The notes under the pieces were generated by a model. It worked only from the letters and a program-made list of their open reading frames with translations. It did not search any database and was not told where the DNA came from. Shown here piece after piece: positions 53,619-63,001 of a stretch of 64,000 nucleotides of DNA. Source of the DNA: Micavibrio sp. UBA6147 (lineage in GTDB: Bacteria; Pseudomonadota; Alphaproteobacteria; Micavibrionales; UBA1664); the NCBI GenBank assembly GCA_002423185.1, contig DIUX01000001.1:268050-332049 (forward strand), given 5' to 3'. Every line of letters begins with the position of its first letter. Position 1 is the first letter of the stretch. A program made the position numbers and the translations under genes.

Positions 53619-55358
53619 GTGATTAAAAATAAATCAGTTCTGATCATTGGCGAAGATATGCTGATGCTGTACGCCTCTAGCGGCGGCAAGGCAAAGCATG
53701 TCGGCTCATTGCTGTGGACCGAGGAAAACATCGTCGAGCGCCTGACCGGAATGTTGCTGCGCGAAGGCAAAAGACGCCCTGTGCATATTTTGTACGATAT
53801 GCTGGAGCAGCAATATAAAAAGGAAATGATCCCCCAGCTCTCCATCCTCGATAAACAGCGCTACATTAACCGTAAACTGAAGGTCGTGTTCCCCTCAAAC
53901 CCGATGCGCGCCGCCTATTTCTTAAAAGGTGAGGCGGAAGACAACCTCAAGGAACAGCGCCGCAGCGAAAAAGGCAACCCGTATATTTTCGCGAGCGTGC
54001 CGGACTTGCCGCAATTGCGCTATGTGTATGAGGCGCTGAAGGATGCCCAATTGCCGATTATCGGATTTGGGTTGTTGCCGGTTGAGGGCGCATCCATGCT
54101 CAAGCGTGTGTCGGATACGTTCCGCAGTGGCCCGCACAAGGCCAAATGGGCGGTGATGTTGTCTGTCCATGAATCGGGCGGCCTGCGCCAGATCGTGATC
54201 AAAAACGGCGAATTGGCACTGACCCGTTTGACCGCTATTTCGGCCAATTTCGCCGATGAAACATCGTGGGGCAGCGAAGTCGGACAAGAATTTAAATCGA
54301 CATTGAGTTACCTTCTGCGCTTTGGCTATACGCAAGACCAAGGCATTGATATTTACCTTGTCCATGGCGGCGATGCGGCCGCAACCGCGTTCCGCAAAGA
54401 ACTGAACATCGATGTTAATCTGGTGTGCAAATCGGTGGATAATATCGCCAAAGCCTGCGGCCTTCGGATCGCCGGAAACCATGGCAACGGATATGGCGAC
54501 GGATTACACGCCGCGTGGGCGTCGAAAATTGCGGGAATGCGTTTGCCGATTAATTCGGTTGCGTTCGGGCGATTGATCGCGATGCGACGTACGGCAAAAC
54601 AGGCGACCAACGCGCTCTTGCTCGCGATTTTGGCGGGTGGCTTGTATGCGGGATATTTGACTCAGGACACGGCAAGAGCCAGCCTGAAAGTCGGGAGCGA
54701 GCAAAGACACCACGCGACATTACAAGCGGAAGTGAGCAAACGCGAAGAATCCCTTGTCAAAATTGACCAAGATACGGACACGATCCTGCGCATACTGGAT
54801 ATCCACGAATCGCTTGAAAAACGGGGCGTACAGTCCTTTGCCCTTGTGAACGCAATCTCGCAAGCCTTGCCGAACGATGTGAAATTGAGTGCTTTTTCGA
54901 TATCGGCCACCACGCCAGAAGGTGAAGGAGAGGACGATTTTGGGGCGTCTGAATTGGAGATGATGGAAAACCCCGATGCAGGAGCAGATGCAGGATATGT
55001 AAAGCCTGTCATAGTTGCAGTCGATTATGAGATTGTCATGGATCTTGAGTTTCCGGCGACGATTAATCCGGAAGATGGCGTAAAAACAGTCAACGCGTTC
55101 AAGGATAATCTGGTGCAATCTTTGGGCGGTTATACCGTTGAAATTACACAGCAAGTGGCCAACTTAAGCCGCGAAGCCGATTTTTCCGAAGACTTGAAAG
55201 CCATGATTGCCGAAGTAACGAGGGTTTCGGGCATGCCCGATGCTGGCGGCCTTGGCGATGATATGATGGGAAATGCAGCGGAGGGGGCCAGCTCAAGCGG
55301 CGCCGAAGGAATGGGCGGAATGACGGCACGTATTACGATTAAAGGAACCGGACAATGA
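53619..55358 (+). CDS. PilM/PilN-like fusion (MshI/GspL-type)
   Basis: A 579-residue protein, start GTG with AAGGA seven bases upstream. The N-terminal part (about 1-320) is cytoplasmic and resembles a degenerate actin-like PilM/GspL domain. One membrane helix follows (near 330-350), then a periplasmic PilN-like coiled coil and ferredoxin-like region, and a C-terminal low-complexity Gly/Ala/Ser tail. Position between platform and PilO-like genes fits the inner-membrane alignment subcomplex. Its stop overlaps the next ATG by four bases. The sub-family is inferred from layout, so no symbol is given. Confidence 0.78.
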   Translation: MIKNKSVLIIGEDMLMLYASSGGKAKHVGSLLWTEENIVERLTGMLLREGKRRPVHILYDMLEQQYKKEMIPQLSILDKQRYINRKLKVVFPSNPMRAAYFLKGEAEDNLKEQRRSEKGNPYIFASVPDLPQLRYVYEALKDAQLPIIGFGLLPVEGASMLKRVSDTFRSGPHKAKWAVMLSVHESGGLRQIVIKNGELALTRLTAISANFADETSWGSEVGQEFKSTLSYLLRFGYTQDQGIDIYLVHGGDAAATAFRKELNIDVNLVCKSVDNIAKACGLRIAGNHGNGYGDGLHAAWASKIAGMRLPINSVAFGRLIAMRRTAKQATNALLLAILAGGLYAGYLTQDTARASLKVGSEQRHHATLQAEVSKREESLVKIDQDTDTILRILDIHESLEKRGVQSFALVNAISQALPNDVKLSAFSISATTPEGEGEDDFGASELEMMENPDAGADAGYVKPVIVAVDYEIVMDLEFPATINPEDGVKTVNAFKDNLVQSLGGYTVEITQQVANLSREADFSEDLKAMIAEVTRVSGMPDAGGLGDDMMGNAAEGASSSGAEGMGGMTARITIKGTGQ

Positions 55359-56026
55359 TTGATCTTATCGGCAAAAAAAGAATTGTGACATTGTTCCTGT
55401 TGTCGTTGCTGTGCGCTGGGTTTTGGACTGCCGGCATGGTGTACGTCAAGCCAATGGCCGATGTCGCCAATATGAATCTGGACGAAGAAAAAATCAAGAC
55501 AGCTCAATATGAAAGAGAGATCGATAAACTCGATAAAATGTCGGTCTTGATGAAGGAACGCGGCGGCGAATATAAAAACGTCATTTTGAAGGGCTTCCTC
55601 GAAGAACAAGACCGCATCCAAGCGCGTCGTAAGATACAAGATGTACGCGTGCTGGCGGATATTCCGATCATGAGCTATAAAATCGACAAACAGCTTGATG
55701 TCACGAACAGCATGGCACAGCAAGCCGGCTATGACCTTCGCAGCAGTAATTTGTCGTTTGAACTCACGGCGTATACGGACACCGATGTTCTGCGCTTTAT
55801 TGAGCTTTTGAAGCAAGAGTTTCAAGGCCAGCTTGTATTGAGCAACATGGTTTTGAGCAAGAAATCGAATGATTTGGATATCGGCGGCGGCGGTGACTCG
55901 GTGATGAACCCCCTGTACGTGCCGAGAATTTCGGCTGAGTTGGTGTTCTCATGGAATACAATTGCGGAAACGAAAGTTGTGGATGCTCCGGCTGGTGATA
56001 TGGGAGGCATGGATGAAGGCATTTGA
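55355..56026 (+). CDS. PilO/MshJ-like inner-membrane protein
   Basis: A 223-residue bitopic protein with an N-terminal membrane helix (about 10-30), a coiled coil (about 40-75) and a periplasmic domain ending in a Gly/Met/Asp-rich tail. This layout and its position after the PilM/N-like gene, with an ATGA overlap, match PilO/MshJ, which pairs with PilN to couple the inner membrane to the secretin. Sequence similarity alone would not prove it. Confidence 0.7.
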   Translation: MIDLIGKKRIVTLFLLSLLCAGFWTAGMVYVKPMADVANMNLDEEKIKTAQYEREIDKLDKMSVLMKERGGEYKNVILKGFLEEQDRIQARRKIQDVRVLADIPIMSYKIDKQLDVTNSMAQQAGYDLRSSNLSFELTAYTDTDVLRFIELLKQEFQGQLVLSNMVLSKKSNDLDIGGGGDSVMNPLYVPRISAELVFSWNTIAETKVVDAPAGDMGGMDEGI

Positions 56027-56114
56027 TGGGATGCTCGGCGCTTGCCCGCCCCGTACGCATGAAACAGTTCCGCATAAAACAATATCGGCAAGACCGATGA
56101 AGAAGGATACGCCT

Positions 56115-56696
56115 ATGCGCACTGACTTTAAACACCGCTTGTCGAATGGACTGATGCACGCGGCGATTGTTGCGGTGATTGGCTTGTCTTTGGGCGGTTT
56201 TTCTGCGCCGTCCATGGCGCAATTTGCTGATGACACGCCATTGGAAGACATGCCCGATGTTGCGGCAAAGCCGCCTGTCGTTGTGCTGCCGCAAGCCTCG
56301 GCCGTGTCGATTGACTCGCTGTTTTGGACGCAAGAAGAGATGGTTCTTCTCGACCAAATCAAACGCGGAGCCATCATCATGCCGCAGGTGGAGGAGTTCG
56401 AGCTTCAAACCAACGATACCGTAGCGGTCGAAACCCCGATTTATGCAGGCTATCGCGTACCGCGCGATTTGCGTGTCGGCGGGTTGCTGTATAAATCGTC
56501 CGAAGATTGGGTTTTCTGGATCAACGGTATTCGAGTGACGCCGAGTGCAAAGATCAAGGAACTCAAGCATGTGAAAGTCTATCAAAATTATGTCGAGATC
56601 AAATGGTTTGACGCCATGACGAACACGATCTATCCCGTACGCATCAAGCCGGCACAGCGCTTTAATATCGACGCCCGCAATTTCTTGCCGGGTTAA
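56115..56696 (+). CDS. PilP/MshK-like periplasmic protein
   Basis: A 193-residue exported protein; AAGGA seven bases before the ATG at 56115 and a signal peptide (about 1-35, cleaved after PSMAQ) set the start. The C-terminal half (YRVPRDLRVGGLLYKSSEDWVFWINGIRVTP) looks like a small beta domain of the PilP/GspC homology-region type, which contacts the secretin. Assignment rests on position and layout. A terminator follows. Confidence 0.65.
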   Translation: MRTDFKHRLSNGLMHAAIVAVIGLSLGGFSAPSMAQFADDTPLEDMPDVAAKPPVVVLPQASAVSIDSLFWTQEEMVLLDQIKRGAIIMPQVEEFELQTNDTVAVETPIYAGYRVPRDLRVGGLLYKSSEDWVFWINGIRVTPSAKIKELKHVKVYQNYVEIKWFDAMTNTIYPVRIKPAQRFNIDARNFLPG

Positions 56697-56723
56697 GACA
56701 CCGGCAGCAAATCATCAAAGCAA

Positions 56724-56751
56724 GCGCGGCCTGTGTGCCGCGTTTTTTTTT
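56724..56751 (+). terminator. intrinsic terminator inside pilus cluster
   Basis: CGCGGC / GCCGCG stem with a six-base loop and nine T. It divides the cluster into at least two transcripts. Confidence 0.85.
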
Positions 56752-56886
56752 GCAAGGATTGGCGCGCGATTAATTCACGGTGAAATGACGGTATGACTTG
56801 AAGCGAAGCGCGGCATGCGCCATACTGACGTCCAGTATTCGTTGTTTCAAAATTCACGCATAACAGCCATAATCAGGGGGACGTCC

Positions 56887-57729
56887 ATGTCATCCGTTTC
56901 CAAAGAAACACAATCTGACTCCAATCAAGCCGGCGCAAACGATGTGGCGGATTCTTGCGACGTTGCGGCCTTGAACATCGCAAATGTCGGATATTCCTAT
57001 AACGACCATCTTGCCATACGTGACGTGACCTTCGACGTGAAGACGGGCGAAGTTTTCGGCCTTGTGGGATTGAACGGTGCCGGCAAGACAACATTGATGA
57101 AATCTATTCTTGGGTTGCTGAATAATTACAGCGGTCAAATTCATATTTTCGGCGCCGATGCCGCCGACCATAAGAGCCGGAAAAAACTCACCTTTCTGCC
57201 TGAAAAATTTGAGCCGTCTTGGTTTTTGACGGGGCGTGAATTTATACAGTTTTCATCGCGTTTTTATAACCGCGTTCTTGACGATGCGACAATCGAGAAT
57301 GCCGCGAAATCACTTGAGCTTGATGTTGGATTTTTGAACCGCAAGGTGCAAAGCTATTCCAAAGGGATGCGCCAGAAACTGGGGCTTATTTCGGCCTTTT
57401 TGTCGGGCTGTCCGTTGATTATGCTGGACGAGCCGATGAGCGGCCTTGACCCCAAAGCGCGCATTTTTGTTAAAAACCTGATTACAGACGCCAAAAAACA
57501 AGGCAGAACGGTGTTTTTCAGCTCGCATATCTTGTCGGATATGGATGAGCTGTGCGACCGTATCGGTATTATTCATGCGCGACATTTATGCTTTCTCGGG
57601 ACGCCGGATGCCCTGAAAAAGCAGACGGGCGAGAATAATCTTGAGCGCGCCTTCTTGCATATTGCGGCGCAAGTGGATGGTGAACCCCAAAAACAAACGC
57701 AAACGCAGCCTGATGTGAGCGCGGCTTAA
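56887..57729 (+). CDS. ABC transporter ATP-binding protein
   Basis: A 280-residue ABC ATPase: Walker A GLNGAGKTT, signature YSKGMRQKL, Walker B LIMLDEPMSGLDP and SSHILSDMDELCD. It resembles ATPases of ABC-2 type exporters. No permease gene is beside it. The start at 56887 has a GGGGG six bases upstream; an upstream Met at 56815 is less likely. It lies between pilus genes on the same strand. In Myxococcus an ABC transporter (pilG-pilH-pilI) is needed for type IV pili; whether this is comparable is inference. Confidence 0.9.
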   Translation: MSSVSKETQSDSNQAGANDVADSCDVAALNIANVGYSYNDHLAIRDVTFDVKTGEVFGLVGLNGAGKTTLMKSILGLLNNYSGQIHIFGADAADHKSRKKLTFLPEKFEPSWFLTGREFIQFSSRFYNRVLDDATIENAAKSLELDVGFLNRKVQSYSKGMRQKLGLISAFLSGCPLIMLDEPMSGLDPKARIFVKNLITDAKKQGRTVFFSSHILSDMDELCDRIGIIHARHLCFLGTPDALKKQTGENNLERAFLHIAAQVDGEPQKQTQTQPDVSAA

Positions 57730-57855
57730 CCTTTATCACGGCATTTTGGCTTGGCATGGAGGGGGTATTTCAAAGAATACCTGTTTTAGGTCTTCATTCG
57801 CCGCTGTTTTCGATATATCATTGTAAAAATCTAACCAAGTATATGGCTCTGACTC

Positions 57856-59676
57856 ATGATGAACCCCCAAGATGATCCCAAAGACCCGTTGAATGAAGAT
57901 CCGAATGCATTGAATCTCGATGAATTCGATGACATTGATAATCTCGATGACTTCTTCGAGGATGAGGGCGAGTCCGGTGCGGATGTTTTTGAGGCACCAG
58001 ACGAAGATGGTGATGTTGCTCCGGTTGCACCGAGGCACAGCCAAGTCAGTACAGGCGGCGGGTTCGCCGCGGCCAAACGCATTCTTTCGACCGTTGTTGT
58101 TGTGTCGCTGCTCGGCGGCGGTGCCTATGTGGCGTACTCGTCACCAGCAGTCAAATCATTGATCGGTGATCTTGTCGGCGTTGATTTTGCGAGCAAGAAT
58201 ACCGGCGCGCAGTTACAGCCAAGCGGCGACAACCCGTTTGATTCCAATATTCAATATGACGATGCAATGCAATCTGCGGATCAAAGCGCAATCATGGGAT
58301 ATAAGGGCAATGACGCCGCCAATGACGTGCCGTTGGACTCCGTGGATGACCAGTTCATGGCGGCGCCGTCGGGGATGAATGATTTTGACGCCCTTCCATC
58401 GCCATCACCCGTGACAAACCAAGGCGCCGACAATATTGTGGCCTTGGATGAGCTTGACCTGCCACAGCCCGTGTCCAAAGGCGATGAGACAGCAAGCCAA
58501 CAACCAGTTGCTACGCCGCCCGTCGCTACACCGAGTGACAATATTTTTGACTTTGATTCTGTGGCCGATGCGGGAATGGAAAACGAACCGGTTCCAATGC
58601 CTGTTCAAGTGCCCGTTGAAGAAAAATCGCCGCCCAAAATCGCTATGCCGGCGGCGCAAAGGCCCCAACCTCAAGCTCAACCACAGCCACAGCCACAGCC
58701 TGTGCAGGAGAGCTTCACGCCCGCGACAACAGCCGCCACAACAATGGACTTGCCGTCCTTTGGCCAAAAAGATACGCCAAGCAAAACTGTGAAGCCTGCG
58801 GCAACGCCAACCCAGCCCGCAGCAAAAGATCCGAATGCGCCAAAACAGGCGAAATCAGGGTTTTATGAGGCCGGTCCCGATACATTAACGGTGATGCCGC
58901 CGCGTAAACCTGGCTATAAAATCACCGTCACGCATGGAAATGATCCTGTTGCGCTGTCTGCCCAAACTGCCCAAGCTGCTCAAACTGTACGTCCTCAGTC
59001 AAGCGCACCCGTGCCGATGGCTCCGGCTGCGCAAGGGGGAACAGGCGTACAGCAGCCCCTGCCAACAACCTTGTCTAGCGCCACGATTACGACCGAAAAC
59101 GCGGATGACCCGATTATGGTGGCGGCATCGCGCGCCATGGCGCTTGGACGCTATGAATCGGCGATGCGCCTTTATCAAAGCGTAGAGCTCAGAAACCCGA
59201 CCTATGCGCGCGCCGTGAAGGGGCGGGCGGATGCCCTCAAAGCGATGGGGCGTGTAGAAGAGGCGGCACAGGCCTATGCCCGCGCCGAACAACTCGACCC
59301 GAATGACACGGAAATTCAGGCATCACTGCGCGGAGTCAACACGGAAATCAATCCGAATATGGCGTTGAATGATTTGCTGATGTTGTATCGCCGCGATCCT
59401 TCAAATCCGAAATTATCGGCTCAGATTGGTATGGCGTACGCGGCAGTGGGCGATTATCGCTCATCTGTTGGTTTCCTTCAAAACGCCGTGCGTCTTGACC
59501 CGCGTAACACGGCATTTGCGTATAACCTCGCCATCGCCGCCGACCATGCCGGCATGCGCGATGTGGCTATTCGTGCCTATGAAGACACATTGGAAGCCGA
59601 CAGCCTGTATGGTGGCGGAAAAACAATCAACCGCAATCAGGTTTATGACCGTTTGGCGGTTCTGCGCGGTGGTTAA
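57856..59676 (+). CDS. Membrane-anchored TPR protein (MshN-like)
   Basis: A 606-residue protein. It has a very acidic cytoplasmic N-terminus (about 1-65, Asp/Glu/Asn), one membrane helix (about 75-100), a long Pro/Gln/Ala-rich periplasmic linker (about 110-420) and a C-terminal block of TPR repeats (about 425-600, e.g. AMALGRYESAMRLYQSV). MSHA clusters encode MshN with the same single-helix, linker and TPR plan. Weak ribosome site. Probably periplasmic scaffold for pilus or secretin assembly. Confidence 0.72.
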   Translation: MMNPQDDPKDPLNEDPNALNLDEFDDIDNLDDFFEDEGESGADVFEAPDEDGDVAPVAPRHSQVSTGGGFAAAKRILSTVVVVSLLGGGAYVAYSSPAVKSLIGDLVGVDFASKNTGAQLQPSGDNPFDSNIQYDDAMQSADQSAIMGYKGNDAANDVPLDSVDDQFMAAPSGMNDFDALPSPSPVTNQGADNIVALDELDLPQPVSKGDETASQQPVATPPVATPSDNIFDFDSVADAGMENEPVPMPVQVPVEEKSPPKIAMPAAQRPQPQAQPQPQPQPVQESFTPATTAATTMDLPSFGQKDTPSKTVKPAATPTQPAAKDPNAPKQAKSGFYEAGPDTLTVMPPRKPGYKITVTHGNDPVALSAQTAQAAQTVRPQSSAPVPMAPAAQGGTGVQQPLPTTLSSATITTENADDPIMVAASRAMALGRYESAMRLYQSVELRNPTYARAVKGRADALKAMGRVEEAAQAYARAEQLDPNDTEIQASLRGVNTEINPNMALNDLLMLYRRDPSNPKLSAQIGMAYAAVGDYRSSVGFLQNAVRLDPRNTAFAYNLAIAADHAGMRDVAIRAYEDTLEADSLYGGGKTINRNQVYDRLAVLRGG

Positions 59677-59679
59677 TTC

Positions 59680-59742
59680 GCAGCCAACTTTCCCCATTTT
59701 TGGGGTCGCAGAGGGCGAAGGTTTTGGCCGTGTGTTGGCTGC
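59680..59742 (+). other. intergenic stem-loop after MshN-like gene
   Basis: A perfect nine-pair inverted repeat (GCAGCCAAC at 59680-59688, GTTGGCTGC at 59734-59742) encloses a second hairpin, CCCC-atttttt-like loop-GGGG (59692-59705). No T run follows; it could stabilise or process the polycistronic mRNA. Confidence 0.5.
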
Positions 59743-59772
59743 AATCACGGTTTACAGCTAAAGGATCATGGC

Positions 59773-60462
59773 ATGGGATTGGACGAATATTTTTCGGACG
59801 TCTTTGCCGTTTTCTATGACTATCCGTTTATTCGGTATGGGGGCGCCTTTTTATTAGGGCTTTGTTTGGGGAGCTTTTCCTCGGCGGTGGCCTACCGTGC
59901 GCCTCGGAACTTGCCATGGGCGTATGAACGCAGTCGCGCGGCGCAAGACAACGCCGACACAAAAAACAATCACACATTCAATCAATCAAACACGGCTGCC
60001 AGTGCCGAGATCAGTGCTGCGACCGGTGCCGCGGACAACGTGGATTCAGAAGATACCCGTACGTCTTCTTTGCCTGTACGTGTGTTTGATGCATTGCGGG
60101 GCTGGACGCCCGTACGTTCAATGTGTCCGGCGTGCAAGACGACTTTGACGGGGCGTGATCTGGTGCCTGTTTTGTCGTGGGTTTTGACGCGCGGACGGTG
60201 CCGTCATTGCGGCGTGCGCGTGCCGGCGCGCTACCCCTTGCTGGAATTATTCGCCGGTTTTGTGGCGCTCGCCATTATGACGATTGTGGATATAGGGGGC
60301 GGGGTTGGTTATGGCGGCGTCGCCGTTTTATTGATGATGCTGCCCTTTGTGATGGCGCTGTTTATGGCGTTGCGCGAGAACGGCCGGCTATCTTGGAAAA
60401 TTATGTTTATTATCATAATGTTATTTGTTGTTTTTTTGAGCCTTCCGTCATCAAATTTGTGA
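59773..60462 (+). CDS. Prepilin peptidase-like protein, methylase half only
   Basis: A 229-residue membrane protein matching the N-terminal half of PilD/GspO. It has the helix and loop GLCLGSFSSAVAYRAPR (29-45) and two zinc CxxC pairs (C118/C121 in CPACK and C143/C146 in CRHCG) around RDLVPVLSWVLTRGRC and PARYPLLELFAG. This half methylates the N-terminus of mature pilins. The A24 aspartyl protease half, with its two catalytic Asp and a GxGD motif, is missing: only about 70 residues follow, and the next gene starts 108 bases later. AAGGA is seven bases before the ATG. The protease may be elsewhere in the genome. Confidence 0.85.
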   Translation: MGLDEYFSDVFAVFYDYPFIRYGGAFLLGLCLGSFSSAVAYRAPRNLPWAYERSRAAQDNADTKNNHTFNQSNTAASAEISAATGAADNVDSEDTRTSSLPVRVFDALRGWTPVRSMCPACKTTLTGRDLVPVLSWVLTRGRCRHCGVRVPARYPLLELFAGFVALAIMTIVDIGGGVGYGGVAVLLMMLPFVMALFMALRENGRLSWKIMFIIIMLFVVFLSLPSSNL

Positions 60463-60570
60463 GGAAATTTTTATCACTCATTAACTTTCCTGCCTTAATT
60501 TGATAGAGTATGAATAGGGTTCCTCCCTAATCCGCCCATGTCTTTTGATCCTGTGTATAAGGAGTTTCTT

Positions 60571-61755
60571 ATGGATATCGCCCAGCTTTTGGCCTTCGCC
60601 AAGCAAAACAACGCGTCTGACTTGCACCTCAGCCCCAAAAATCCGGCTGTGATGCGTGTGAACGGGACGCTTAAGCGGGTTAAATCCGATATTTTGACCT
60701 CCGATCAAATTCGCCAGATGTTGTATTCCGTGATGACGGATGACCAGCGGTCTTTGTATGAACGGGAAAAAGAGATTGATTTCGCGATTGCCTTTGCCGC
60801 AGACGCGCGTTTTCGTGTGAATGCCTTTACAAACCGTGACGGCAGTGCGGCGGTGTTCCGGACGATTCCGACCCTGATTCCGTCCATGGATGACCTTGAT
60901 CTGCCCCATGTGATGCGCCATTTGACGAAGCTTGAAAAAGGGCTGATCCTTGTAACCGGTCCGACCGGCAGCGGTAAATCGACCACGCTGGCGGCGATGT
61001 TGAACCATATCAACGAAAACGACTCGAAACATATTTTGACGGTTGAAGACCCCGTCGAATTTTTCCACACATCCAAAAAATCATTGGTGAACCACCGCGA
61101 AGTCGGAACGGATACCAACAGTTTTGCCCGCGCGTTGAAGAGCGCCCTGCGCGAAGACCCCGATGTTATTTTGGTGGGGGAGATGCGCGATTATGAAACC
61201 ATTGCTTTGGCTTTGACGGCGGCGGAAACCGGACACCTTGTCTTTGGGACGTTGCACGCCAGTTCCGCGGCGAAGACGATTGACCGTATTATCGACGTGT
61301 TTCCGTCGGCGGAAAAAGAAATGGTGCGGGCGATGCTCGCCGGTTCGCTTCAGGCGGTTGTATCTCAGGCTTTGTTAAAGCGCGCCGATAATAGCGGCCG
61401 GATTGCCGCCTTTGAGATTTTGATCGGAACGAATGCGGTGCGTAACTTGATCCGCGAAAACCAGATTTCACAGCTTTATTCCATGATCCAGACCGGCTCA
61501 CGCTTTGGTATGGTCACAATGGATGAGTATGTGAAGGGGTTGGTCGGCGATGGTTTGGTGAGCAAGGAAGAGGCACAGAGAATCTTGATGAAAACAACCG
61601 GTATTGATACGAGCCTTGAAGGCGGTATGGGCTCGTCCAAACCACAAGACAGGCATAAAACGGCTGCTGCGCCTGTTGTGGCTCCGGCTGCGCAGCCTGC
61701 GGCGTCGTCGTCCTCCGGTTCCTCCGATAAGCCGGACGATGATTACAGTTTCTAA
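60571..61755 (+). CDS. pilT: Pilus retraction ATPase PilT
   Basis: A 394-residue hexameric ATPase that depolymerises pili. The N-terminal PAS-like domain has SDLHLSPKNPAVMRVNG; Walker A is VTGPTGSGKSTTL, Walker B DPDVILVGEMRD, and the AAETGHLVFGTLHA box is intact. AAGGAG six bases before the ATG at 60571 sets the start; the open frame to 60538 is not needed. A Pro/Ala/Ser-rich tail of about 40 residues replaces the short end of typical PilT. Confidence 0.95.
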   Translation: MDIAQLLAFAKQNNASDLHLSPKNPAVMRVNGTLKRVKSDILTSDQIRQMLYSVMTDDQRSLYEREKEIDFAIAFAADARFRVNAFTNRDGSAAVFRTIPTLIPSMDDLDLPHVMRHLTKLEKGLILVTGPTGSGKSTTLAAMLNHINENDSKHILTVEDPVEFFHTSKKSLVNHREVGTDTNSFARALKSALREDPDVILVGEMRDYETIALALTAAETGHLVFGTLHASSAAKTIDRIIDVFPSAEKEMVRAMLAGSLQAVVSQALLKRADNSGRIAAFEILIGTNAVRNLIRENQISQLYSMIQTGSRFGMVTMDEYVKGLVGDGLVSKEEAQRILMKTTGIDTSLEGGMGSSKPQDRHKTAAAPVVAPAAQPAASSSSGSSDKPDDDYSF

Positions 61756-61790
61756 ACACCGCGAACCAAAGCCAGCAAAGGGCGAAAGCC

Positions 61791-62903
61791 ATGATTAATC
61801 AATATCTGGACGCGATGATCACCGACGGGGTGAGCGACCTGTATCTCACCGTAGGTCGTGCGGCGTCATTACGCGGCGAAGCGGGATTGTACACGGTGGG
61901 CGATGTGTTGAGTGAGAGTGATATGGCAGCATTGCTGGCATCTTTCCTGCACCCCGACCAAATCACTAGGTTTCAAGAGGAAAGAGAGCTGAACACCTCT
62001 ATTGATCGCGGTGTGAACGGACGATTCCGCGTCAATATCATGCGGCAAAAAAACAATCCGGCCATCGTGATACGCCATGTTTTGTCACAAATTCCGGATT
62101 TTGAGTCGCTGGGCCTGCCGCCGTTGTTTCGTGGCCTGTCCATGGCGAAACGGGGCTTGATCTTGGTGACGGGTGTGACGGCGTCGGGCAAATCCACAAC
62201 ATTGGCGTCCATGCTGGATTATCGCAACCAACATGATCGCGGGCATATCATTACAATCGAAGACCCGATTGAATATTTTCACGACCACAAAGAATCGGTC
62301 GTAAGCCAGCGCGAAGTAGGGATTGATACGGAGAGTTTTGCCGCCGCCCTGAAAAACGCTTTGCGCCAGCGTCCGGACGTTATCTTGATCGGTGAAATCA
62401 GGGACAGAACCGTTATGGAGCACGCCTTGACGATTGCGGAAACAGGGCATTTGGCGCTCGCGACCTTACACACGACCAATGCGTATCAAACAATCGAACG
62501 TGTCATTAACTTTTTCCCCGAGGAACAAGCGGCGCAAATTCGCCTGAATTTGGCGCTGAACCTGCGGGCGATTGTGTCGCAACGCCTTGTGCCATCCGTG
62601 GATGGGCATCTTGTTCTGGCACAGGAAGTTTTGTTGAATGATGGCTTGGTGAAGGAATTGATCCTGAATGGAGAAATTTTGAAAATCAGAGAACTTCTCG
62701 AGCAAAACCGCGCTATGGGGATGTGCAGCTTCGATCAATCCTTGCTGGACTTGTATACAGAAGGCCGAATCACGGAGGAGGTCGCGCTGAGCTATTCCGA
62801 CCGACCGGGCGACCTCAAAATCAAAATCAAAAACTATGCAATAAATCAACGTGAGGGCAAGTTTAACCTCATGGATACAGGCGACTTGCGAATATCAGAT
62901 TAA
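61791..62903 (+). CDS. pilU: PilT-family accessory ATPase (PilU-like)
   Basis: A 370-residue second PilT-type ATPase 35 bases after pilT, as PilU usually is. The P-loop is VTGVTASGKSTTLAS, a variant of GPTGSGKS, and Walker B is RPDVILIGEIRD; AETGHLALATLHTTNA follows. PilU helps PilT under load and cannot normally replace it. The two together imply that this pilus can retract. Start and length are family-typical. Confidence 0.92.
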   Translation: MINQYLDAMITDGVSDLYLTVGRAASLRGEAGLYTVGDVLSESDMAALLASFLHPDQITRFQEERELNTSIDRGVNGRFRVNIMRQKNNPAIVIRHVLSQIPDFESLGLPPLFRGLSMAKRGLILVTGVTASGKSTTLASMLDYRNQHDRGHIITIEDPIEYFHDHKESVVSQREVGIDTESFAAALKNALRQRPDVILIGEIRDRTVMEHALTIAETGHLALATLHTTNAYQTIERVINFFPEEQAAQIRLNLALNLRAIVSQRLVPSVDGHLVLAQEVLLNDGLVKELILNGEILKIRELLEQNRAMGMCSFDQSLLDLYTEGRITEEVALSYSDRPGDLKIKIKNYAINQREGKFNLMDTGDLRISD

Positions 62904-63001
62904 GGGTTTGCAAAAGGGGAAAGTTTCCTTATGCTTTATATAGAGATTCTCTTGTTCTAGATGAATTACCATATAAAACCCCTTGCGTGAGGCCTTCTGT
63001 A

